Shown: positions 1 through 6,066 of the stretch, in pieces
Numbering within the stretch: position 1 is the stretch's first letter
Layout: every line of letters starts with the position of its first letter
Assembly (NCBI GenBank): GCA_030642565.1
Contig: DAOWNM010000165.1
Span: forward strand, 1-6,347
Direction: 5' to 3'
DNA from: Bacteroidota bacterium
Lineage (GTDB): Bacteria > Bacteroidota > Bacteroidia > Bacteroidales > GCA-2748055
Length of the DNA: 6,347 nucleotides
Notes under the pieces: generated by a model
What the model saw: the letters and a program-made list of their open reading frames with translations, nothing else
Told to the model about the DNA's origin: nothing
Database searches by the model: none
Made by a program: the position numbers and the translations under genes

Positions 1-1168
1 TATCCTCCCTCAGAAACTCAATCCTCTCTCTTCTCAACTCTTCAAAATCGTGCATCGAACCTCCTGCAGATGCCGGGTCAAGGATCGTTATCCCCTCATT
101 GGTCCCAAACCAGTAGGAGCCGTCACTTCTCTGAAGAATGGTTCTGACCTGTGGGTTACTCAGACCATCATCTTCAACATAGGATATAAAATCATCTCCT
201 TTATAAACACAAATACCATTCTCATTGGTCCCGATCAGGATATTTCCCTCACGGTCCTGCATGATCGACCAGACCTTTAATCCGGGAAATCCATTCCGCT
301 CACTGTAGAGTTCCAGACTATTATCAGGAGTAATTCTGACGACTCCCCCCTCGAAGGTGCCCGCCCAAATATTGCCATCCCTGTCTTCAAACAGCGTACT
401 GATCCAGTTCGACTTGAGCCCGGCCTTTACCAAGTCGTACATTTCCGAACTGTCCACATTTGGATTATACCTGTAGAGTCCGCCATGATACTTGCCGACC
501 CAGGTCTTTCCCCTGCTGTCAACCAGAATCGCTGTTGTCGGGTAGAACTTGGGCACACCATTCATTTCAAGATCAATATACCTGGTGCTGTCTGCATCAA
601 AATATTTAACAGCCAGGTCGGTCACAAAATAGATTCTGCCGTCCCGGTCCATAAAATGACTGAAAACCAAATCAGAAAGATCGTTGCCTGAATATTGTAT
701 AAACTGAAACTGGTCCGGAGGAGCATCCGGATTTATCAGCTTAATCACACCGGCTCCCTCTGTGGTAAACCAGAGATGTGCAGTAGTATCCTGCAGTATG
801 GAAGTGATGGTTGAATGGTTGAGTACCGCCAGGGATGGAACTGATTTAAAGGAAATTCCGTCAAATATCGATATTCCTCCACCGGTATGTCCAAACCAGA
901 TCTGCCCGTACTGATCCTCGCAAATGGCCCTTACTCCATTCTCTGCCAGGCCATCAGCCACAGAGTAGTTGATAAAGCTCACCCCATCGAACCTGGTCAC
1001 ACCGGCCTGTGTTCCCACCCAGTAAACATCGTTCCTGTCCTGGATTATTTTGTAGACAGTGGACTGGGCCAGTCCATCCGAAACAGTGAACTGGTCAAAA
1101 TAGAACCGCTGTCCGTAAATGGATAGGGACCCCAGACAGATCCATAGTATAACCGCCTGCCGGAACAT
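1..1168 (-). CDS. Exported Reg_prop beta-propeller protein, N-terminal part (possible two-component sensor)
   Basis: The open frame runs from the ATG at 1168 to the window edge without a stop, giving 389 residues; the C-terminus is missing. The first 20 residues (MFRQAVILWICLGSLSIYGQ) form a typical signal peptide, so the rest is probably periplasmic. About eight repeats of roughly 40-45 residues follow, each with the Reg_prop pattern: a [GN]L or V..I segment, D..G.[IY]W.GT, then a [GV].....DG turn. Clear copies are at about 41-61 (VYWVGT), 79-103 (QIWFGH), 256-279 (NIWAGT), 299-322 and 341-363 (SYWFGT). In Bacteroidota such propellers commonly form the periplasmic sensor half of hybrid two-component systems or similar histidine kinases, but no kinase or DNA-binding part is in view, so the class is open. 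It starts 7 bases after the stop of the TPR-caspase gene, which suggests co-transcription. An AAGGA lies upstream of the ATG but at an unusually long spacing. Confidence is high for the fold and low for function. Confidence 0.88.
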   Translation of the reverse strand, partial: MFRQAVILWICLGSLSIYGQRFYFDQFTVSDGLAQSTVYKIIQDRNDVYWVGTQAGVTRFDGVSFINYSVADGLAENGVRAICEDQYGQIWFGHTGGGISIFDGISFKSVPSLAVLNHSTITSILQDTTAHLWFTTEGAGVIKLINPDAPPDQFQFIQYSGNDLSDLVFSHFMDRDGRIYFVTDLAVKYFDADSTRYIDLEMNGVPKFYPTTAILVDSRGKTWVGKYHGGLYRYNPNVDSSEMYDLVKAGLKSNWISTLFEDRDGNIWAGTFEGGVVRITPDNSLELYSERNGFPGLKVWSIMQDREGNILIGTNENGICVYKGDDFISYVEDDGLSNPQVRTILQRSDGSYWFGTNEGITILDPASAGGSMHDFEELRRERIEFLRED

Positions 1169-1175
1169 GCTGTTG

Positions 1176-3521
1176 TTAATAGTCCTTCGGAATAAAGAAG
1201 AAGGTTCCGTCCTCATCTTCCATTCCGGCTATCTTCCCAAACTGCGGCTTTTGCTGGGTTGTGTTCTCGACGGCTTTGGTAACCCTCAACACAATGTTTT
1301 CGATAGGAACACAATTGTTCGGGTTGTTGATCAGCATATTAGCAAAGGTTCTGGTAAACTGGCTATCGTCGACGGCCAGCTCATATCCTGCTGAAGAGAA
1401 GACCTGCGATGATTTAAACCTGGTTGAGGTCCAGTCGTCACAACTTCGTTCCTGAATCCCGGAACGCATAGCCTGATAAAAACTGGGGCCCGATTCACAG
1501 GCATCTGTAATCACCAGTGTATGTGTAAGGAAATCGGGATAGACCTGCATGGCAGCTTTCAGTGCATTGATATTATAGAAGGTAAACTCATCATCCCTGG
1601 AAGCATCAACAGGTATCCAGTAGCCACTCTCATTGACATACTTTCCATGACCGGCATACCAGATCAGTATGGAATTCACACGGTTGCTTCTGATCATATC
1701 CCTCAATTCGATGGAGAAAAATTTAGATAGTTCGGCCTTGGACATGTTTTTTTTATGAATCACATTGTGGATCTGGTAATTTGCCAGTGCTGATCGCATC
1801 AGGGTTACATCCTTGGTGGGTCCACTCAGGCTGGCAAATGAATCATAGTCCGAATTTTCAATAAATATAGCCCACGTTTTCCCCATTGGATTGTCATCAA
1901 AGGACTGCGCATCACGGTTTAGCTTGTACTCTATCTCGGATCTGTTTCCGAATTCGTCCTCAACAATCACAGTGATCCTGCTTTTATTAGTCACATTCAA
2001 AGTGGCCGTAAAACTGGGATTCAGATCGCTGGGGATATAACTTGCTATTACGCTGTCGATATAAATGGAAGTAATCTTGCTCTCATCTTCAATTTTTCCC
2101 TCCACATAGATCAGGGGATCGTTGTTATCCAGATAGAGGATATTATTTTCTGAACCATAAGGTGCGATCATCCTGACAACAGGAGCATCAATTTCTGTAC
2201 GCCTGATGGGGAAAATTGCAGTCTCCGTATTTTTATATATATCCGAAACCTGTACCGTTATCTGGTTGGCATTGGAAAGATTCACACTGGCAAGAAACCT
2301 GAATCCCTCCCCGGTTTTTTCCACTGGTACAGAAAATCCATTGACCTGGAGTGATTGAATATCACTCTCATCTGAAATTGCTCCGGTAACATTCAGAAGC
2401 ATAATCTCTTTGGAAACATCGATGGTATTGGCATCATTGGAAAGGGGATCAATCAGCACTACCATTGGTTTGTTCTCTTCCCGGTTTAACTCGAACATCC
2501 GCCGGGTAGCCTCCTCGTGCAGCCGCTGTGCAGTACCATCATACTTGGACATGGCCAGCAGTTTTTCATAATCAACAAGGGCATTCTCATAATCCCGTAT
2601 CGCTTCATAGGCCCCTCCCCGCTTATAGTAAATCTCCGCATTCTCCGGATCCAGCTCAATGGCTTTTGAATAATCAATAATGGCGTAACTGGGTTGATTC
2701 ATTTTGTTGTTAATATCGCCCCGGTAGATATAGATCAATGGCTCATCGGTATACTGCACCGATGCCATGGAGAGTGTCTCGCTCGCCTTCAAATAACTTC
2801 CCAGGGCCGATAATACCTGACTCTGCAAGAGGATTCCTTCAAGGTGCTGTGGCTCCATCTGAAGCACCTCGTTCACTTCATTTCCGGCAGCTTCGTAATT
2901 CTGCTGTTGGTACAACAACTGCGCATATGAGAAGTGGGTGGACACCACCCTTCTGTTCTTCTGTAAAGATTGTCGATAAGCCTCTTCGGCTTCATTGTAC
3001 ATTTCCAGCTTTTCATATACCTGGGCCAGGTTATAATAGGCCCATTCATCCTCTTTCAGCTTAAGACACCTCTTCCCGTCGTCCAGCGCCTCCTCATACT
3101 GCATGAGAGCCATATGAACCCCCTGTCTCACCTGGTAAGCTTCCAGAAATTTGTTTTTCATATAGATGGCGGTGGTCAGCCTTGCCAGCGCACGAGGGTT
3201 ATCCCCATAAAGGTGCCATTCATTTCCCGCGAAATAATAGAGCTCTGCATCTTTCTCCTCGAAGACCAATGCGCGATCATAATTCTCCGCTGCATTTTTA
3301 TGTTCTCCGCTCCTCGAATATGCACTTGCCCGTTGTTTATAAGCCTTTTCATAATCGGGATCCAGCTCTATGGCTCTGGTGTACTGGATAATAGCATCTT
3401 TATAATTATTGGCCTTTGCAAAATCCTCTCCGGCTTTGTAATACTGTTTGGCCGATTGCGCCTGAACTGTTGCAGTTATCATTAACGGCAGCAGAATCAA
3501 AATATATGCTATTTGTTTCAT
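1176..3521 (-). CDS. Secreted TPR-repeat protein with C-terminal caspase-like (peptidase C14) domain
   Basis: The 781-residue protein begins with a signal peptide (hydrophobic residues 4-19, cleavage likely near VQAQ, 19-22), so it should act in the periplasm or envelope. Residues about 24-345 hold roughly nine TPR repeats; the best are 24-57, 58-91, 160-193, 263-296 and 297-330, with the A...Y..A[IL].LDP signature. Residues about 352-441 and 447-534 are two related beta-rich domains. Residues about 545-781 form a caspase-like p20 domain: strand KTWAIFI (548-554), catalytic His625 in WYAGHG, and catalytic Cys675 in ITDACESG. Asp673, two residues before the cysteine, matches the metacaspase S1-pocket acid, suggesting cleavage after Arg or Lys (inference). 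The TPRs suggest partner binding. The substrate is unknown. It is read with the downstream Reg_prop gene and lies 122 bases downstream of ribD. No convincing Shine-Dalgarno precedes the ATG; AAAGG is about 12 bases away. The domain call is firm; the biological role is not. Confidence 0.92.
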   Translation of the reverse strand: MKQIAYILILLPLMITATVQAQSAKQYYKAGEDFAKANNYKDAIIQYTRAIELDPDYEKAYKQRASAYSRSGEHKNAAENYDRALVFEEKDAELYYFAGNEWHLYGDNPRALARLTTAIYMKNKFLEAYQVRQGVHMALMQYEEALDDGKRCLKLKEDEWAYYNLAQVYEKLEMYNEAEEAYRQSLQKNRRVVSTHFSYAQLLYQQQNYEAAGNEVNEVLQMEPQHLEGILLQSQVLSALGSYLKASETLSMASVQYTDEPLIYIYRGDINNKMNQPSYAIIDYSKAIELDPENAEIYYKRGGAYEAIRDYENALVDYEKLLAMSKYDGTAQRLHEEATRRMFELNREENKPMVVLIDPLSNDANTIDVSKEIMLLNVTGAISDESDIQSLQVNGFSVPVEKTGEGFRFLASVNLSNANQITVQVSDIYKNTETAIFPIRRTEIDAPVVRMIAPYGSENNILYLDNNDPLIYVEGKIEDESKITSIYIDSVIASYIPSDLNPSFTATLNVTNKSRITVIVEDEFGNRSEIEYKLNRDAQSFDDNPMGKTWAIFIENSDYDSFASLSGPTKDVTLMRSALANYQIHNVIHKKNMSKAELSKFFSIELRDMIRSNRVNSILIWYAGHGKYVNESGYWIPVDASRDDEFTFYNINALKAAMQVYPDFLTHTLVITDACESGPSFYQAMRSGIQERSCDDWTSTRFKSSQVFSSAGYELAVDDSQFTRTFANMLINNPNNCVPIENIVLRVTKAVENTTQQKPQFGKIAGMEDEDGTFFFIPKDY

Positions 3522-3542
3522 GGTGTAGTATAACCTTTAATT

Positions 3543-3572
3543 AAAATACCAAATCCAAAATATTGTACGCAA
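3543..3572 (-). promoter_or_regulatory. Weak candidate promoter for the caspase/Reg_prop pair
   Basis: On the minus strand TTGCGT (3572-3567) is followed after 18 bases by TATTTT (3548-3543), a partial match to a -35/-10 pair, about 20 bases before the ATG. A TATTTTGG inside it also resembles the Bacteroidota -7 box TAnnTTTG with a mismatch. In such AT-rich sequence a match of this quality may be chance. Confidence 0.22.
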
Positions 3573-3612
3573 CTTATTGAATATTTGTTTCTTAATATGT
3601 TCCATTTTGGAT
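3553..3612. repeat. 9-bp perfect inverted repeat with 42-base spacer
   Basis: ATCCAAAAT at 3553-3561 is the exact reverse complement of ATTTTGGAT at 3604-3612. One arm lies between the two boxes of the candidate promoter, where an operator could sit. The 42-base spacer is long for a hairpin, so if it is functional, binding of two regulator units is more likely than an RNA stem. It may also be chance in AT-rich DNA. Confidence 0.4.
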
Positions 3613-3643
3613 CAACATGAGATTTCATATTACAAGAATAGCT

Positions 3644-4711
3644 TTATGATCCATGAATATCATTCAGTTTGTTCTTGAAGACTTCCAGCTTTGTATCTCC
3701 AATTATCACTGTTTCATCAGGTTTATCATCTATTTCAGGTGCTTTAACTCCCTGAGTAAATAACATCTTCCCTGTAAAGACCCTGGCTTCATCCCATAAT
3801 CCAGATTCAAAAAAACTGTTGTGTAGTTTCGCTCCCCCTTCCACGAAAACCGAGACAATCTGGCGATCGAAAAGCTCCTCCATCACATCAACCATCTCGT
3901 AAGAGGGATCGGTATGCACCGTCTGTATTTTACCTGAATAATTACGCTGAACGCCTGTAAATACAATGGTCTCCTGAGAACCATCAAGAATTTGCGCACT
4001 CTCCATTAACCGCCCGTTCCTATCAAGTGTAACGCGGACAGGGTTCTCCCCGGACCACCTGCGAACAGTGAGGCTGGGATTATCGGTTAAGATGGTGTTG
4101 GTTCCCACCATAATGGCCGACTCCTCACTTCTCCATTTATGAACCAGTGTGCGACTCACTTCATTGCTGATCCATCTGGGCCCTTCCTGATCGCCCGGCT
4201 CCCGTTCAAGATCGATAAACCCATCAACAGTCTGTGCCCATTTCAGAATCACATAGGGCCTTCGGTAATTGATATAGTGAAAGAACCTGCGATTCAGGTG
4301 AAATCCCTCCTCCTCCAGGCAGCCTCTCTCCACCTCAATACCTGCATCCTCCAAATACTTGATTCCCTTACCATTGACACTGGGAAACGGATCAAGATTG
4401 GAAATCACCACCCTTCTCACTCCTTTTTTCTGAATAAGTATGGAGCAGGGTGGAGTTTTTCCATAATGTGAGCATGGTTCCAGACTGCAGTAAAGTGTCG
4501 ATTCGGGAAGCAGGGAGGGATCCTTAACCGAGCGAATGGCGTTCACTTCGGCATGTGGCCCCCCGAATTCATGATGATATCCTTCACCAATGATGCGATC
4601 GTTGTGAACAATGATTGCCCCAACAAGGGGATTTGCCTTCGTCATTCCCAAACCCTTGCGCGCCAGTTCAAAACAGCGGCGCATGTATATTTTATCTCTC
4701 TCCGTGATCAA
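3644..4711 (-). CDS. ribD: Bifunctional diaminohydroxyphosphoribosylaminopyrimidine deaminase / 5-amino-6-(5-phosphoribosylamino)uracil reductase
   Basis: RibD catalyses two successive cytosolic steps of riboflavin synthesis: deamination of the pyrimidine product of GTP cyclohydrolase II, then NADPH-dependent reduction of the ribosyl side chain. Numbered from the TTG at 4711 it has 355 residues, normal for the family. The N-terminal cytidine-deaminase-like domain (about 8-145) shows the zinc motif HAEVNAI (His53, catalytic Glu55) and EPCSHYGKTPPC (Cys80, Cys89). The reductase domain follows from about 152 (PYVILKWAQTVDG), with the conserved EGGAKLHNSF near 291-300. The frame also opens at a GTG at 4762, but that would overlap divergent prmC by 22 bases, and family members begin only a few residues before the YMRRC..A segment. 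The TTG at 4711 gives that length; the ATG at 4684 is the other candidate and would lose a few conserved residues. No clear Shine-Dalgarno settles the choice. Other rib genes are not in the window. Confidence 0.95.
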   Translation of the reverse strand: MITERDKIYMRRCFELARKGLGMTKANPLVGAIIVHNDRIIGEGYHHEFGGPHAEVNAIRSVKDPSLLPESTLYCSLEPCSHYGKTPPCSILIQKKGVRRVVISNLDPFPSVNGKGIKYLEDAGIEVERGCLEEEGFHLNRRFFHYINYRRPYVILKWAQTVDGFIDLEREPGDQEGPRWISNEVSRTLVHKWRSEESAIMVGTNTILTDNPSLTVRRWSGENPVRVTLDRNGRLMESAQILDGSQETIVFTGVQRNYSGKIQTVHTDPSYEMVDVMEELFDRQIVSVFVEGGAKLHNSFFESGLWDEARVFTGKMLFTQGVKAPEIDDKPDETVIIGDTKLEVFKNKLNDIHGS

Positions 4712-4728
4712 CGCAATAGCTTTATTAC

Positions 4729-4736
4729 TATTTTTG
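4729..4736 (+). promoter_or_regulatory. Candidate Bacteroidota-type -7 box for prmC
   Basis: TATTTTTG is an exact match to TAnnTTTG, the -7 element of the primary sigma factor in Bacteroidota, in the short divergent gap between ribD and prmC. No good TTTG -33 box is visible about 19 bases upstream. Its closeness to the ATG at 4741 would put transcription start at or beside the start codon. One 8-base match in T-rich sequence is weak evidence. Confidence 0.3.
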
Positions 4737-4740
4737 ACTA

Positions 4741-5601
4741 ATGCTCCAAAACCGTGCCACACTGAAACAAATCAGGTTCTACCTGCTGTCGGAACTACGG
4801 CAAAGATACACTGAAAATGAATCAGGTTCCATTACCCGGTTGATTCTGGAGCATACCGGTTATCCACTCTCTGACACTCTTCGCGATCCTGATCACCTGC
4901 CGGTTCCATCTGTCGTTGCGCAAATTAATGAAATTATAGCTGATATTCATACCGGAAAACCCATTCAATATATCCTGGGAGAGACCTATTTCTGTGATCT
5001 GAAAATAGAAGTGGATAAAAATGTACTGATTCCCAGACCCGAAACCGAAGAGATGGTCGAACATATTAAAGCAATGCCCCCTCAACCGATTCACAGGATT
5101 ATCGATCTGGGGACAGGTTCGGGCTGTATCGCACTGGCATTAAAACAGTACTTTCCGGATGCAGAGGTATGGGGAGTGGATATCAGTAAGGGGGGCCTTA
5201 CAGTGGCCGGTGAGAATGGCAGGAAGAATAACCTTCAGGTAAACTGGGGCGAGATGGATCTGTTGAACGAGCACCCGACGGACCGGGCAAACAGGTTTAA
5301 CCTGGTGGTCAGTAATCCACCCTATGTGATGAACGGCGAACAGAGTGTCATGGCCTACAATGTAACAGGTTTCGAACCCGAATCGGCCCTTTTTGTAGAG
5401 GATGATGATCCACTGATTTTTTACCGTGCCATTGCCTCTTTTTGCAACATATATCTGGCGGACAAGGGAGAGATTTGGGTGGAGATCAATGAGCAGTTTG
5501 GAAAGGAAACAGCCAGCCTCTTTAAAATGGAGGGATTCAGCAGGGTCCAAATCCTCAGGGATATTCACGAAAAAGATCGTTATATCAATGCCCGGAGATG
5601 A
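4741..5601 (+). CDS. prmC: Peptide chain release factor N(5)-glutamine methyltransferase
   Basis: PrmC (HemK) uses S-adenosylmethionine to methylate the glutamine of the GGQ motif in release factors RF1 and RF2, which raises termination efficiency. The 286-residue length is normal. Residues about 1-90 form the helical N-terminal domain that contacts the release factor. The SAM-binding Rossmann domain follows: IPRPETEE (97-104), motif I DLGTGSG (122-128), acidic motif GVDIS (145-149), and the diagnostic NPPY at 192-195 that binds the substrate glutamine. The FEPESALF segment at 211-218 is also typical. The ATG at 4741 is the only good start and gives a family-like N-terminus, but no Shine-Dalgarno precedes it. 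recX follows after 4 bases and prfB, which encodes a substrate of this enzyme, comes next. The family is certain from the motifs. Confidence 0.97.
   Translation: MLQNRATLKQIRFYLLSELRQRYTENESGSITRLILEHTGYPLSDTLRDPDHLPVPSVVAQINEIIADIHTGKPIQYILGETYFCDLKIEVDKNVLIPRPETEEMVEHIKAMPPQPIHRIIDLGTGSGCIALALKQYFPDAEVWGVDISKGGLTVAGENGRKNNLQVNWGEMDLLNEHPTDRANRFNLVVSNPPYVMNGEQSVMAYNVTGFEPESALFVEDDDPLIFYRAIASFCNIYLADKGEIWVEINEQFGKETASLFKMEGFSRVQILRDIHEKDRYINARR
5594..5597 (+). promoter_or_regulatory. Ribosome binding site deciding the recX start
   Basis: GGAG at 5594-5597 lies 8 bases before the ATG at 5606, inside the last codons of prmC. It favours 5606 over the in-frame ATG at 5588, which would overlap prmC by 14 bases. 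Shine-Dalgarno use is generally weak in Bacteroidota, so this is supportive and not decisive. Confidence 0.5.
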
Positions 5602-5605
5602 ACAT

Positions 5606-6055
5606 ATGGAGTATAAGGTAGCGCTTAAACGTGCTGCTGCGCTCTGCAGCCGTCAGGAACAGTGCAGCAGTCATATCAAAGAAAAACTGAACAGCTGGAA
5701 AGTCTCCGATGAAGATGCTGAACAGATTATCAATCTTCTGGTAAAAGAGAAATTCCTGGATGACCAGCGGTATTCCACCTCTTATGTACGTGATAGATTT
5801 CGTTTCAACGGCTGGGGAAAGATCAAGCTGACTGTTATGTTACGTCAAAAAGAGATCCCAAAACCGGTGATCGAAGAGGCTCTGAACCAGATAGACCAGA
5901 AGCATTATTATCAAACATGTGCCCGGTTGATTTCAGAAAAGTCAGCCACCCTCAAAGAGACCAATCAATTCAAGAGGAAGGGTAAGTTATTCAGGTACGC
6001 CGCGCAGCGAGGCTTTGAATCGGACCTGATTCACCAGATTCTTTCCTATCTTTAA
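5606..6055 (+). CDS. recX: RecX family regulatory protein
   Basis: RecX binds RecA and modulates its filaments and recombinase activity in the cytosol; in several bacteria it inhibits filament extension. The 149-residue protein is all-helical and made of three tandem RecX-type three-helix repeats (about 1-47, 48-95, 96-149). The family signature is in the second: FLDDQRYSTSYVRDRF (50-65), then G.G/W.KI...L..K.I (69-84). The first repeat has the A...CS..E...HI.EKL pattern (10-28). The frame stays open back to 5426 inside prmC, but that extension is the shadow of prmC. The ATG at 5606 has a GGAG at good spacing and a family-like start; the ATG at 5588 would add six residues. The gene is 4 bases after prmC and 11 before prfB, so it is probably in their operon. 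recA is not in view. prmC next to recX is an arrangement I know from Bacteroidota. Confidence 0.92.
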   Translation: MEYKVALKRAAALCSRQEQCSSHIKEKLNSWKVSDEDAEQIINLLVKEKFLDDQRYSTSYVRDRFRFNGWGKIKLTVMLRQKEIPKPVIEEALNQIDQKHYYQTCARLISEKSATLKETNQFKRKGKLFRYAAQRGFESDLIHQILSYL

Positions 6056-6066
6056 CGAAATTTATT

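Larger units (their letters stand above)
3522..3643 (-). other. AT-rich intergenic region upstream of the caspase gene
   Basis: This 122-base gap separates the ribD stop from the caspase start and is more AT-rich than the flanking genes. It contains the inverted repeat and the weak promoter candidate listed separately. I see no GC-rich hairpin followed by a T run, so no intrinsic terminator for ribD is evident, and read-through from ribD cannot be excluded. Confidence 0.6.

Noticed and set aside
50..1394. Several plus-strand open frames of 64-91 codons at the left end
   Set aside because: They are opposite the continuous minus-strand Reg_prop frame and the caspase C-terminus; their translations lack any pattern.
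2970..3485. 171-codon plus-strand open frame opposite the TPR region
   Set aside because: It is antisense to a clear TPR array with a signal peptide; its translation has no domain pattern and fits a shadow frame.
3614..3640. Possible terminator after ribD (ATGA...TCAT)
   Set aside because: The arms are only 4 bp, AT-rich, and no T run follows on the minus strand.
4139..4471. 110-codon plus-strand open frame inside ribD
   Set aside because: It lies opposite conserved RibD deaminase and reductase sequence and resembles no protein I recognise.
5140..5568. 142-codon minus-strand open frame inside prmC
   Set aside because: It is antisense to the conserved NPPY methyltransferase region and has no recognisable features.
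5426..5605. N-terminal extension of recX into prmC, giving 209 residues
   Set aside because: The extra residues are prmC read in another frame; RecX homology starts at about 5606, where a GGAG is well spaced.
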